Below, piece after piece: positions 1 through 9,278 of a DNA stretch of 64,000 bases. Each line of letters begins with the position of its first letter. Positions within the stretch are counted from its first letter, which is position 1. The translations under genes and the position numbers were made by a program. The notes beneath the pieces were generated by a model. It was not told the origin of the DNA, made no database searches, and saw nothing but the letters and a program-made list of their open reading frames with translations. This stretch comes from Candidatus Peregrinibacteria bacterium. GTDB lineage: Bacteria; Patescibacteriota; Gracilibacteria; CAIRYL01; GCA-016699755. The stretch is taken from assembly GCA_016699755.1 (NCBI GenBank), contig CP065009.1:1488001-1552000 (forward strand), written 5' to 3'.

Positions 1-6
1 CGGTTT

Positions 7-672
7 ATGAGCCACATTCAAAGTACAGGATTCCTTCTTTTTCTCTTTTTTGTGGTTTTTGGTGGCATCATTGAGTATTACAAAAACTCTATTGTGCGCC
101 TTTGTGGAACACGTTTTTTTCGAAATATTGATGATGTTCTTGATCTCAGTTTTGCCGCCGCACTTGGGTTTGCCTTCTTTGAAAATTTTATCGTATTTCT
201 TGGGGCATTTTTATCGCAAGATATGGGACTGGTAAAACTTACAAAATTTCTTTTGCTTCAGGGATTTTTTATTACTCCTATTCATCTTTTTTGCTCGGGG
301 GTGTTTGGCTATTTCTACGGAATGGGGCTTTTTGCGGGGGAAGAGTTGCGAGAGAAAAACAACTCCTCTTTGTCGTTTCGTTTTTTTTCGCCATTGTTCT
401 CATTTTTTTCGCCAGATTCCCAATTTAAGGCGACAAAAATTTTGCAAGGTACCATTCTCTCTATTCTTATCTACGGCATTTTTTACTGGTTTTTGAAGCG
501 TGATTTTTACCTTTCCGATTTTCTCGGTGTCTTTGGATTTTCTTTCCAAATTGACGAACAACTTATCCCCTTTATTGCACTGTTTTATTTTCAAACGGGA
601 ACGCTCCTCTTTTTTACGCTTATGGACAAAAAACGCAGATGGGCTTCTCGCGGGCTTCTTCTTCAAAAATGA
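7..672 (+). CDS. PrsW-like intramembrane protease
   Basis: Polytopic membrane protein of 221 residues in the style of the PrsW/M82 glutamic intramembrane proteases, which cut membrane substrates such as anti-sigma factors. Visible marks are an acidic IEYYK motif at residues 22-26, GFAFFEN at 54-60 and HLFCSGVFG at 93-101, each in or next to a hydrophobic segment; these match the three conserved PrsW blocks (E..K, FxxEN, HxxxxxxxG) in order and spacing. Further membrane segments lie near 150-165 and 190-206. The frame is open to the window edge, so an upstream start cannot be excluded. Its stop overlaps the next gene in an ATGA arrangement, suggesting translational coupling. Substrate unknown; the family call is from motifs only. 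Confidence 0.6.
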   Translation: MSHIQSTGFLLFLFFVVFGGIIEYYKNSIVRLCGTRFFRNIDDVLDLSFAAALGFAFFENFIVFLGAFLSQDMGLVKLTKFLLLQGFFITPIHLFCSGVFGYFYGMGLFAGEELREKNNSSLSFRFFSPLFSFFSPDSQFKATKILQGTILSILIYGIFYWFLKRDFYLSDFLGVFGFSFQIDEQLIPFIALFYFQTGTLLFFTLMDKKRRWASRGLLLQK

Positions 673-3308
673 AATCCTTTTTTCGCATTCTTATTGAATT
701 TTGGTTTTTACTTCCGCTCGCGGTGATGTTTTTTGTGTCGTACGCAAAAGAGATGAGTTTTGAGGAATTTCAAGGAATATTTTCGTATCTTAGAGCGCGT
801 CCATTGGAGTTTCTTATCGATAGTTTTACCATTTGGTTCATGCTCTCTTTTGGTTTTAAGATGATGCGCTGGTGGTATCACGAGCGAAAAGCAGAGGATG
901 AAATTGTGCTTGAAGTAACAGTTCCACGACTCGATTCCAAATCGGACTACGAAAAGAAGCAAGAAAAAGACTTTCGCGAGAAAGTAGCAGTGATGACACA
1001 GTTTTTCCGTGCTATTACTGAAATTTCCGAAATGAATCTCTGGAATGATATTAAAAATATTTTGTGGGACTTCGACAAAGTATCGTTTGAAATGGCACTT
1101 ATTGATCGTCAGCTTCGTTTTTTTGTTGTTGTTGATTCCTATTACCAATCTATTCTCGAAAAGCAGATCACTTCATTTTTTCCTTCTGCCAATATTGAAC
1201 CGGTTCCCGATTATGAATTTAAAACTCCAACAAATATTGTGAATGGATTTTATCTCCATACCGTTAAAGATTATTGGTTTCCCATTAAGGGAATGAAGGA
1301 AATGGAAAACGATCCGCTCAACGATATGGCAAATGTTTTTTCGAAACTCGAAGAAGATGAACGTGCCGTTTTTCAAATGGTTATCAACCCAAGAAGCGAT
1401 GAGGGATGGCGAAAAAAAGCAGAACGAAAGTCAGAAAAATATTTTAAGCGAGAAAAAGATTTTTTTATTCCTATCCTTTCGAATATCCCTTTTTTGGGAG
1501 ACATTATCTCCACCATTCTTTCCATTATTATTCCTGGTGGAGAAGATCGTTTTGGTGGAAGTGATGCTCCCGGAGCGAGTTCTGGTGATCACTATATTCG
1601 TATGGTGCAGTCGAAAGAAGAGGTGGCAAAGCGTATGGGGGAAAAAGCCGGGCAAGTAGGGTTTGATGTTTCCATTCGTGTTCTTGCGGCGGCAAACACG
1701 TGGCAGAGAGTGGAAGAAATTCTCAATAATCTCGTCGTTGGTATGACCATTTATAAAGATGCTTACAGCAACTGGTTTAATAATCGGCGTATTGTTCCGG
1801 TGAATATTTTGAATTCTCCACTTATTCTCCATGGTTTTCGTCGGAGGCTTTGCAATTTTTACCTCGGAAGAACTTCCCTTATGGTTCCCGAAGAATTGGC
1901 GACTCTCTTCCATTTTCCCGATGCAAAGTACAATCCTATTCCGCTCATTAAATGGTTAAAGTACAAAGTACTTCCCCCTCCTGTAAATCTTCCTCGAGAA
2001 GGACTTCTTCTTGGTATGAATCGTTTTCGTGGAGAGGGGCAAAAGGTCTTTATTTCGTATCCCGATCGCTCTCGTCATCACTATATTATTGGAAAATCTG
2101 GTTCTGGAAAATCTGCAGTTCTTAGTTTTATGGCGCGACAAGATGCTCAGAATGGAAAGGGATTTTGTGTGGTTGATCCGCATGGGGATCTTATTGAAGA
2201 TATTCTCCGATATATTCCCAAGGAGCGCGCGCGTGATGTTGTTGTGTTTGATCCAGCAGATATAGAACGTCCTATGGGGCTCAATCTCCTTGAGGCGGCA
2301 AGTCCAGAGCAAAAAGATCGTGCGAGCCTGGACGCAATGAATATTTTTATTAAACTTTTCGGGAATGAAATTTTTGGTCCACGTATTCAGCATTATTTTC
2401 GCAATGGATGTCTCACACTCATGGACGATGAAGAAGAGGGCGCAACACTTATCGATTTACCACGACTTTTTGTAGATGAAGCGTTTCAGAAGTATAAAGT
2501 CAGTAAGTGCCAGAACACAGTGGTGCGACAGTTTTGGGAGAATGAAATGTCAAAAACTGGTGCACGTGAAAAAGAGGAGATGATCCCCTATTTCTCGAGC
2601 AAATTCGGTCCCTTTATTACCAATACCACTATGCGGAATATTATTGGGCAGGGAAAATCTGCTTTTGATATTCGCAAGGTGATGGACGAGGGGAAAATTC
2701 TTCTCGTAAATCTTTCGAAAGGACGTATTGGCGATATTAATGCTCAGCTTTTGGGACTTATTTTTGTGAATAAAATTTCCATGGCGGCACTTTCACGTGC
2801 AGATATACCCGAAGATGAACGGCGTGATTTTTATCTTTATGTTGATGAGTTCCAAAATTTCGCAACAGATGCATTTGCCGATATTCTCTCGGAGGCGCGA
2901 AAGTATAAACTCGCGCTCATCATGGCACATCAGTATATTGGACAGCTTCAAAATACATCGGATATGACGTACGAGAAACAACCAAAACTTCGTGACGCCG
3001 TTTTTGGAAATGTAGGAACTATGATGAGTTTTAAAGTGGGAGCAGAAGACGCAGAGTATCTCGAAAAGGAATATGCACCAGACCTTTCACAGCAAGATAT
3101 TATCGGCATTGCAAACTACAAAGCCTACATTAAACTCAATATTGACAATGCTACAAGTCGACCATTTTCACTAGAAACTATTTGGGATACTACAGGAAGT
3201 AGTAAAAAAATATCGGAAATCATTAAAGACTATTCGCGTCTCAAATATGGGCGAAAAAAAGAATTTGTTGATCAAGAAATCGAAGCACGTCTTGGAATTA
3301 TTGAATAG
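669..3308 (+). CDS. VirD4/TraD-like membrane-anchored ATPase
   Basis: An 879-residue protein with two N-terminal membrane segments (about 6-25 and 50-63), a long middle domain, and a C-terminal RecA-like ATPase. Walker A is GKSGSGKS at 475-482, followed by VVDPHGDL; Walker B is LYVDEFQNF around 723-731. This is the layout of TraD/TraG/VirD4 coupling proteins and of the related ATPases widespread in CPR genomes. It probably moves DNA or protein through the envelope, for example in conjugation or pilus-related transport, but no relaxase or other secretion genes are nearby. The start at 669 is preferred over 639 because it gives the ATGA overlap with the preceding gene. Family call is firm, exact role is not. 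Confidence 0.8.
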   Translation: MKSFFRILIEFWFLLPLAVMFFVSYAKEMSFEEFQGIFSYLRARPLEFLIDSFTIWFMLSFGFKMMRWWYHERKAEDEIVLEVTVPRLDSKSDYEKKQEKDFREKVAVMTQFFRAITEISEMNLWNDIKNILWDFDKVSFEMALIDRQLRFFVVVDSYYQSILEKQITSFFPSANIEPVPDYEFKTPTNIVNGFYLHTVKDYWFPIKGMKEMENDPLNDMANVFSKLEEDERAVFQMVINPRSDEGWRKKAERKSEKYFKREKDFFIPILSNIPFLGDIISTILSIIIPGGEDRFGGSDAPGASSGDHYIRMVQSKEEVAKRMGEKAGQVGFDVSIRVLAAANTWQRVEEILNNLVVGMTIYKDAYSNWFNNRRIVPVNILNSPLILHGFRRRLCNFYLGRTSLMVPEELATLFHFPDAKYNPIPLIKWLKYKVLPPPVNLPREGLLLGMNRFRGEGQKVFISYPDRSRHHYIIGKSGSGKSAVLSFMARQDAQNGKGFCVVDPHGDLIEDILRYIPKERARDVVVFDPADIERPMGLNLLEAASPEQKDRASLDAMNIFIKLFGNEIFGPRIQHYFRNGCLTLMDDEEEGATLIDLPRLFVDEAFQKYKVSKCQNTVVRQFWENEMSKTGAREKEEMIPYFSSKFGPFITNTTMRNIIGQGKSAFDIRKVMDEGKILLVNLSKGRIGDINAQLLGLIFVNKISMAALSRADIPEDERRDFYLYVDEFQNFATDAFADILSEARKYKLALIMAHQYIGQLQNTSDMTYEKQPKLRDAVFGNVGTMMSFKVGAEDAEYLEKEYAPDLSQQDIIGIANYKAYIKLNIDNATSRPFSLETIWDTTGSSKKISEIIKDYSRLKYGRKKEFVDQEIEARLGIIE

Positions 3309-3340
3309 AGATTCGCAGTGTTTATTCGTTTGTTTTTGGC

Positions 3341-3757
3341 TCATTCTGCTTCATCCATTGCCTCATTTGCTAACTGATCGGCACGCTTATTTTGAGCTCG
3401 CGGAACATGCAAAAATGAAATACTTTTAAAGAAATATGCTCTCTTTTGAACTTCTAAAAAAAGCGGTTTCAGATCGGGGTGTTTCACACGATACTGCCCA
3501 GAAAGTTGGCGAACAATAAGTTCTGAATCCAAAAAACAATTGAGCGAAAAAATCCCCATTTCTTGTGCTTTTTGAAGTCCTAAAATAAGCGCGGTGTATT
3601 CTGCAATATTGTTGGTTGCTCTTCCGAGATATTTTTTTCCGGCGGATATCTCGTTTCCCGAGGCATCCAACAGAACAAAGCCAGCACCTGCATTTCCCGG
3701 ATTTCCCCTGCTTCCACCATCGGAAAAAAGAGAATAGGTGCATTTTGAAAGATCCAT
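3341..3757 (-). CDS. rnhA: Ribonuclease HI family protein
   Basis: Cleaves RNA in RNA-DNA hybrids (primer and R-loop removal). The 138-residue chain has the RNase H fold motifs: SDGGSRGNPGNAG near the N-terminus with catalytic D13, NNIAEYTAL with E53, FLDSELIVRQL with D77, and NKRADQLANEA with D127, so the DEDD set is complete. The short size and RGNPG loop resemble the Bacillus YpdQ-like/archaeal type-1 enzymes more than E. coli RNase HI. I chose the ATG at 3757; a TTG three codons upstream is also possible. It converges with the ATPase gene across only 32 bases and lies 57 bases downstream of secD on the same strand. Confidence 0.85.
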   Translation of the reverse strand: MDLSKCTYSLFSDGGSRGNPGNAGAGFVLLDASGNEISAGKKYLGRATNNIAEYTALILGLQKAQEMGIFSLNCFLDSELIVRQLSGQYRVKHPDLKPLFLEVQKRAYFFKSISFLHVPRAQNKRADQLANEAMDEAE

Positions 3758-3814
3758 TTTTAGCAAGAAAATTATTCGTCGTTACTCAATTCCATTTGAG
3801 ATTTTTTGAATTGA

Positions 3815-5809
3815 CTAAAGCTTTGTGAGTAGTGCGGGGTTTCGAGAGATCTTTGTTCCAACAATGGTTTTCATGAACACACGCGTGACAGCAATGGCGG
3901 TAAACATAGAGAGTATAATTCCAATGGCAAGCATTGTGGCAAAACCTTTAATCATTGATGTTCCAAAGAGATACAAGATGCCACACACAATAAGTGTTGT
4001 TAAATTGGCATCACGAATAGATGTCCACGCGCGATCGAAACCAACAGCAATTGAGGTGGAAAAGTTTTTCCCAGAGCGAAGTTCCTCGCGCATGCGCTCA
4101 AAAATGAGAACATTCGCATCTACTGCCATACCAACAGAAAGAATGACACCTGCAATTCCCGAAAGAGTGAGAACAAATTGCGGAAAAAACTTCAATATTC
4201 CAACGAGAAGTACAACGTAAACGCAAAGCGAAAAGACAGCAAAAAGCCCAAGTACACGGTAAGAGAAGAGAAGCCAAATAGAGAGCAAAACAAATCCAAT
4301 GCCTGCACCAAGGAGCGAAGTTTGGAGCGCGTCTATTCCGAGGGAGGCGGCAATTTTTACCTCTCCATCAAGAGCAATTGGCGCTGGAATGGCTCCGGCA
4401 TTTAAATCACGCGCAAGTGAGATTGCTTCTTTTTGTGCCTCTAAATAATTTAAGCTTCTCTTAAAAGAAATCTGCGCTGTTCCTCCAGAAATTTTCTCTT
4501 GAATGATAGGGGCAGAAATAAATTCTCCTCCTACAAAAATTGCCATAGGTTTTCCGACGAGGCGACCTGTAATTTCCTCAAATTTCTGTGCGCCTTCATT
4601 TGTAAACTCTATAGAAGTTACCGGAAGACCGGTTTGATCTTGCGATATTTTTGCGATTTTAAAATACTGTCCATCAAGTCCTATTGATTTCCACTGTTCG
4701 GGAACAGCCTCGAAAAAAAGTTCGTCATATACGAGTTGTTCTTCTTTTGTGGTGACATCTTGACTCATCACCCTTTTCCTCGCCGCCTCTGTCGCCTCTT
4801 TTTTTGTTGTAACTATCTGAAGAACACGAGCAGGGGAGTTTTCATCGACTGCATTTATTAACTTGTACACCACAAACTTTCCTTCTACTTCAAGTACTTC
4901 CGAAATCTGATTTGGTTGAACAGTAGTGAGAACTGTTTGACGAGTATCCTCTGGGAGTTCATCTACTGTTTTTTCTCGCACTTCATCTTCCGAAACTTCA
5001 TCAGCAACAGTTGTAAAATCTTCTCCTGACTCCTTTTTGGTGCGGTCAGTCATCTCTTTTGATTTTAGGAGTGCGATAGAGAATCCCTCAATTGGTCGGA
5101 GCTGTTGAGAGAACTGATCAATAGTATAATTTCCTTCTGTAGGAATAAGTTTTGAGAAAACAGTGTTGGGCTCTGCTCCCCAGAGCTCTTCTGCCAAATC
5201 TTTTGGGAGTTGATCTTGGTACTTTTTTTGATCGGGATTAAGGGAAATATGATAAAAAGACTCCTCTGCTGTCGGAGCGTATTCAGTTTCAAGTTCTTCA
5301 AGCGATGTTCCTTCGATAGCTTTTTGGAGTGCTTCATTTGCAAGCGTTTCGATTTTGTTTTTTTCTGCATCTCCTGTTTCCGTATTTGGTTCCTTAAATT
5401 CTAGGTCGATACGTTTCAAGAGTTTTTCTCGCGTTTCGGGGGTATCAATATCTGAAGTGAGTTCCACAAAAATATGTTTTTCGCCATCAAAGTCTGATGC
5501 GTAAATATTGAGTTCTCGTGTTCCGTCGGGGTCGATTCGTCGTTGAAGGGTCGACTTAACACCATTTAAAACATCCTCTTCGCGAATATTTTCTCCAGCG
5601 GCAATTTTTTCTCGAACTCGACTCATATCTACCTTGAAATCGAGTTGGGATCCTCCTGCTAAATCGAGTCCATAATGAATCTTCTTTCCGAGGAGAAAGT
5701 TTTTTGTTTGTTCCGATGGGATGCCTTCTTTCCAATTCTGTGGCATGGCGATTACCCCAGCGAAAAGCACAAGAATACATACAAGAGCTACTCGATACCG
5801 ATTCCTCAT
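3815..5809 (-). CDS. secD: Protein translocase subunit SecD with large insertion
   Basis: SecD helps SecYEG use the proton gradient to pull proteins across the membrane. The 664-residue chain starts with one membrane helix, then GLDLAGG (about 47-53) and the VLNGVKSTLQRRID block of the first periplasmic domain, and ends with the usual block of membrane helices (GMAVDANVLIFERMREE, conserved charged loop). Between them is an insertion of roughly 220 residues not found in short SecD proteins. It contains two stretches shaped like the last strands of parvulin prolyl isomerases (around LPKDLAEELW and VEGKFVVYKLI), so a chaperone-like role is possible; this is inference. No secF follows; the next gene downstream is rnhA. 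Confidence 0.9.
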   Translation of the reverse strand: MRNRYRVALVCILVLFAGVIAMPQNWKEGIPSEQTKNFLLGKKIHYGLDLAGGSQLDFKVDMSRVREKIAAGENIREEDVLNGVKSTLQRRIDPDGTRELNIYASDFDGEKHIFVELTSDIDTPETREKLLKRIDLEFKEPNTETGDAEKNKIETLANEALQKAIEGTSLEELETEYAPTAEESFYHISLNPDQKKYQDQLPKDLAEELWGAEPNTVFSKLIPTEGNYTIDQFSQQLRPIEGFSIALLKSKEMTDRTKKESGEDFTTVADEVSEDEVREKTVDELPEDTRQTVLTTVQPNQISEVLEVEGKFVVYKLINAVDENSPARVLQIVTTKKEATEAARKRVMSQDVTTKEEQLVYDELFFEAVPEQWKSIGLDGQYFKIAKISQDQTGLPVTSIEFTNEGAQKFEEITGRLVGKPMAIFVGGEFISAPIIQEKISGGTAQISFKRSLNYLEAQKEAISLARDLNAGAIPAPIALDGEVKIAASLGIDALQTSLLGAGIGFVLLSIWLLFSYRVLGLFAVFSLCVYVVLLVGILKFFPQFVLTLSGIAGVILSVGMAVDANVLIFERMREELRSGKNFSTSIAVGFDRAWTSIRDANLTTLIVCGILYLFGTSMIKGFATMLAIGIILSMFTAIAVTRVFMKTIVGTKISRNPALLTKL

Positions 5810-6066
5810 TCGTTCAAGAAAAATATCGAAGGAGATTGTGCCAATTCAATTGGTAAGTTGCAAGAAACAATTTGAGGAACAAAAGCTTCAAATACTGTTT
5901 TTTGAAAAAAAAGAGAAAGAATGGGTGTTTCGAAGGATATGTGACAATCTTTTGTCTTTTTCTGCTTTATAAATAAGATTGTGTTCAATAAGAATTTCCC
6001 CTTGGGAAAAAAGGTCCATTATGCAAGAATGGAATCGCTTATTTCTTTCATTTTCCAAACACGAGC

Positions 6067-7575
6067 ATGTGTGGGGTTTTTGGGTTCTTTTCTCATCAAG
6101 ATCACATTGCACAAGATATTTTTGATGCCCTTACGGTGCTTCAGCATCGTGGACAAGATGCCGCTGGTGTCGCCACTTGCGAACAACGTGGTCGATTTCA
6201 TATGCAAAAAGGATTGGGATTAGTTCGAGATGTTATTCGAACACGACACGTTCGCCAGCTCTTTGGAAATGTTGGTATTGGTCATACGCGCTATCCAACT
6301 GCTGGAAAAAGTCATGAAGATGAAGCACAACCGTTTTACGTCAACTCGCCTTACGGTATTATTCTTGCACATAACGGAAATCTTACCAATACAGAGCAAC
6401 TTGCCAAAGAAGTTTTTGAAACCGACTTTCGGCACCTCGAAACGACTTCCGACTCCGAAGTGCTCCTCAATGTATTTGCCAACGAAATTGCTAAGGGAAA
6501 AAGAAGAACTCCGTCTCCAAATGATGTATTTGAGGCTATTTCTCGTACACACGATCGTATTCAGGGGGCATACGCTGTTGTGGGAATTATTGCTAACGTT
6601 GGGCTCTTTGCCTTTCGTGATCCGCACGGTATTCGTCCGCTTGTTCTTGGAACACGCGAACATTCTTTTGGTCCGCCGGAGTATGCTATTTCCTCAGAAT
6701 CGGTTGCCTTTTCTCCGCTCGATTTTAAGTTAGTGGATGATGTTGCCCCAGGGGAAGCAGTGTTTATTGACTGGTCTGGAAAACTGCACCGAAAACAGTG
6801 TGCCAGAAATCCAAAACTAAATCCGTGTCTTTTTGAATTTGTGTATCTTGCTCGTCCAGATTCTATTATTGATGGTATTTCCGTATACAAATCGAGGCTC
6901 CGACTCGGGGAACTTTTGGGGAAAAAAATACAACGACTTGCTCCAGAGCTCGATGTTGATGTTGTTATTCCTATTCCCGAAAGTGCTCGAACATGTGCTT
7001 TGGAGCTCGCACGATCACTCGATTTGAAATATCGAGAAGGCTTTATTAAAAACCGATACATTGGGCGAACGTTTATTATGCCTGGTCAGAAAATCCGAAA
7101 AAAATCTGTTCGATATAAGCTTTCCGCAATTGATCTTGAATTTCGTGGAAAGAACGTTCTCTTGGTTGATGATTCTATTGTTCGCGGAACCACTTCAAAA
7201 GAAATCATTCGCATGGCTCGCGAAGCAGGCGCAAAGAAAGTGTATTTTGCGAGTGCGGCACCGCCGGTTCGGTATCCAAATGTGTATGGAATTGATATGC
7301 CAACTCGCCAAGAACTTGTGGCATACGGAATAACAGAAGATGAAGTAGGAAAGATTATTGGTGCAGACCGACTTTTTTATCAAGATCTTCCCGATCTTAT
7401 TTCTGCGGCTCGTGAGGGGAATCCGAAAATAGAAATCTTTGATGATTCGTGTTTTAGCGGAAATTATATTACCGGAGATGTGAGTGAAGCATATTTACAG
7501 AAAGTGGAGGCAAATCGTGGAATGAGTCGCGGAGAGGAAGATGGGGAAAATCAAAACCCAATGACGCTTTTATAA
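6067..7575 (+). CDS. purF: Amidophosphoribosyltransferase
   Basis: First committed step of purine synthesis: glutamine plus PRPP gives phosphoribosylamine. The 502-residue protein begins MCGVFGFFS, so the catalytic Cys2 is exposed directly after Met removal with no propeptide. The glutaminase half shows GHTRYPTAG and AHNGNLTN; the phosphoribosyltransferase half shows the PRPP loop VLLVDDSIVRGTT at 364-376. Near the C-terminus there is a single Cys in DDSCFSGNY instead of the Cys pair of the B. subtilis type, which suggests an enzyme without the Fe-S cluster. No Shine-Dalgarno is seen before the ATG. It diverges from secD and is followed by a hairpin terminator. Other pur genes (purE, purK) lie 4-5 kb away. 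Confidence 0.95.
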   Translation: MCGVFGFFSHQDHIAQDIFDALTVLQHRGQDAAGVATCEQRGRFHMQKGLGLVRDVIRTRHVRQLFGNVGIGHTRYPTAGKSHEDEAQPFYVNSPYGIILAHNGNLTNTEQLAKEVFETDFRHLETTSDSEVLLNVFANEIAKGKRRTPSPNDVFEAISRTHDRIQGAYAVVGIIANVGLFAFRDPHGIRPLVLGTREHSFGPPEYAISSESVAFSPLDFKLVDDVAPGEAVFIDWSGKLHRKQCARNPKLNPCLFEFVYLARPDSIIDGISVYKSRLRLGELLGKKIQRLAPELDVDVVIPIPESARTCALELARSLDLKYREGFIKNRYIGRTFIMPGQKIRKKSVRYKLSAIDLEFRGKNVLLVDDSIVRGTTSKEIIRMAREAGAKKVYFASAAPPVRYPNVYGIDMPTRQELVAYGITEDEVGKIIGADRLFYQDLPDLISAAREGNPKIEIFDDSCFSGNYITGDVSEAYLQKVEANRGMSRGEEDGENQNPMTLL

Positions 7576-7580
7576 ATCAC

Positions 7581-7614
7581 AAAAAAAGCCCCTCTTTTTG
7601 TAGGAGCTTTTTTG
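7581..7614. terminator. Bidirectional intrinsic terminator
   Basis: A-rich stem AAAAAAGCCCCT pairs with AGGAGCTTTTTT (one mismatch) around a short T-rich loop, giving U runs on both strands. It lies between the end of purF and a convergent small reading frame. Confidence 0.8.
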
Positions 7615-7636
7615 TAGTGCAAAAATCTTTTGGATT

Positions 7637-7792
7637 TTAGGCACACGCAGCATCAACTTCAGCCTCTATTTGCTCAATAATCTCATTAATCTTTGGATCT
7701 TGTTCATGATTTTCAGGAGACGGAACAAATCCTCTGACAGCCTCTGCTGTTACTTGGTCTTCTGATTTTGGAATATCACTTTCTGGTTTCAT
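7637..7792 (-). CDS. Small acidic protein (51 aa), hypothetical
   Basis: A 51-codon frame with ATG at 7792 and TAA at 7637. The product is acidic and hydrophilic, with no Cys except C49 near the end (tail DAACA) and a predicted helix in the last 20 residues (INEIIEQIEAEVDAA). No clear Shine-Dalgarno. Support is indirect: it fills the space between purF and folE, and the two-way terminator at 7581-7614 sits just past its stop, as expected for two convergent genes. The length and acidity recall prokaryotic ubiquitin-like proteins, but the C-terminal GG-E/Q is missing, so I do not make that call. Confidence 0.4.
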   Translation of the reverse strand: MKPESDIPKSEDQVTAEAVRGFVPSPENHEQDPKINEIIEQIEAEVDAACA

Positions 7793-7895
7793 GGTGAATT
7801 AAAAAAAGAAATATGCGCACAGCATAACTTTTTTCCCTCTGGTTTTGTCAAAACTTTTTGTTTGTGTTCGAATAGAAAAGATTTTTTTAGAGAAA

Positions 7896-8453
7896 ATGGA
7901 TATAAAACAGCTTGAAAATCTTTGCAAAGAACTTCTCGAAGGAATTGGAGAAAATACAAATCGAGAAGGACTTCAAGAAACGCCACGTCGATTTGCTCAT
8001 GCGTGGAAAGAAATGATTTCTGGCTATGGAGAAGAAAGCAAATTGGCAGAAATGTGCACCACGTTTGAAGGGGAAAATTATGATGAAATGATTGTTGTGA
8101 AAAACATTGAGTTTCACTCACTTTGCGAACATCATTTACTCCCTATCATTGGTTCCGCAACGGTGGGATACATTCCTGAGAAAAAAATTATTGGTGTTTC
8201 AAAAATTCCTCGAATTGTAGAAATTTTCGCTCGGCGCTTGCAAAACCAAGAACGCCTGACCATGCAAATTGCCGATACTCTTGTAGAAGTTCTTCAGCCA
8301 AAAGGAGTAGCAGTGCTCATTTCGGCAACTCATCTCTGCATGACTATGAGAGGAGTTCACAAACAAAATTCTGTGATGGAAACCTCAGCCGTTCGTGGAA
8401 TTTTTCGAAAAGATTCACGAACACGAGCTGAATTTTTTGGAATGGGAAAATAG
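7896..8453 (+). CDS. folE: GTP cyclohydrolase I
   Basis: Converts GTP to dihydroneopterin triphosphate, the first step of folate synthesis and of queuosine-type deazapurine routes. The 185-residue chain has NREGLQETPRRFA near the start, the zinc and active-site motif LCEHHLLP, the IVEIFARRLQNQERL segment, and the second zinc Cys in THLCMTMRGV. Length matches the family when the ATG at 7896 is used; a longer frame from 7845 adds 17 unmatched residues. No folate partner gene is adjacent. Confidence 0.93.
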   Translation: MDIKQLENLCKELLEGIGENTNREGLQETPRRFAHAWKEMISGYGEESKLAEMCTTFEGENYDEMIVVKNIEFHSLCEHHLLPIIGSATVGYIPEKKIIGVSKIPRIVEIFARRLQNQERLTMQIADTLVEVLQPKGVAVLISATHLCMTMRGVHKQNSVMETSAVRGIFRKDSRTRAEFFGMGK

Positions 8454-8466
8454 CGCGGTATTTTTA

Positions 8467-8494
8467 TTGACTTTATTTTTTAGAGTTTTAAAAT
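8467..8494 (+). promoter_or_regulatory. Sigma70-type promoter
   Basis: TTGACT (8467-8472), 16-base spacer, TAAAAT (8489-8494). The predicted transcript start is about 8501, leaving a leader of about 17 bases before the ATG at 8518. Confidence 0.6.
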
Positions 8495-8517
8495 GAGTTC
8501 CATTTTGAGCGAGAAAG

Positions 8518-9273
8518 ATGAAATGGTTCTCTCGTTTTCTTGGCTCTCCAAAAGATGAATCGAGAAAATCGAGAGCATTGGAAGTAGAGATTGTTCGGAA
8601 CGTTTGTTTTGGATATGCCCCGTCGCTTTTTGCGAATGCTGAACACACGAGAAAAAAAGATCTTTATAAAATTTTTCAAGAAATTAATGATTGGCTCGAT
8701 CGTGCTTTAGAGGGAGTTTCAGACATACAACCCATTCTCTTCTCCGATCATATTGTCGATCCCAATAAGACGCTACCACCGAGTCTACGGTACCTTTGTA
8801 AAGATGGAGTACCAAGTGAAATTGATAAGTTGCGGGTGAAGCTTGGGCAATGTGGACTCAATGGAGAAAAAGTCTTCGTGCCCGTTATTGCAATTCCTGC
8901 CAGTAGAATGGATCGTTTTACTGATAAAAACCGACATTTCGCATATCTCGATTTTGATGCGTTTCGTCGTCCTTTCCCAGAAAATAAACAGCCAAAAAAT
9001 CTCTATCCAACAAGAAAAGAACTCGAAGAAGATCTTCGTCGTTTTGTTCTCCGTTGGTATATCAAGAATTGTACAGATGCTCGTTTCTTTCCAAAAGATA
9101 TTAATGCTATGGAGATTAGGCTTCCAGCACAAAATCCGAATAACTTTTTATTTCCCATGCCAGACGATGTTCAAGGAAATCAATTCCATTCACTAGACAA
9201 AAATCATCTCTTGGCCATTCTCGAAATTCCTGCAGGAGGTGTCGATCCACAGAGACCACTTTGTAAGTACTAA
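8518..9273 (+). CDS. Hypothetical protein (251 aa)
   Basis: I do not recognise this family. The product is soluble, without signal peptide or membrane segments. It starts with a basic/aromatic stretch (MKWFSRFLG), has a helical region around residues 40-65 (EINDWLDRALEG), a segment rich in Phe and Arg near 140-155 (LDFDAFRRPFPEN), and ends with ILEIPAGGVDPQRP. Its own promoter lies just upstream. It converges with the LOG-family gene with a 5-base gap. Codon use looks like that of the neighbours, so it is probably a native gene. Confidence 0.65.
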   Translation: MKWFSRFLGSPKDESRKSRALEVEIVRNVCFGYAPSLFANAEHTRKKDLYKIFQEINDWLDRALEGVSDIQPILFSDHIVDPNKTLPPSLRYLCKDGVPSEIDKLRVKLGQCGLNGEKVFVPVIAIPASRMDRFTDKNRHFAYLDFDAFRRPFPENKQPKNLYPTRKELEEDLRRFVLRWYIKNCTDARFFPKDINAMEIRLPAQNPNNFLFPMPDDVQGNQFHSLDKNHLLAILEIPAGGVDPQRPLCKY

Positions 9274-9278
9274 TCGTT

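Noticed and set aside
7637..7792. Pup/UBact-like ubiquitin protein
   Set aside because: Right size and acidity, but the C-terminal GG-Glu/Gln is missing and no ligase or proteasome gene is near.
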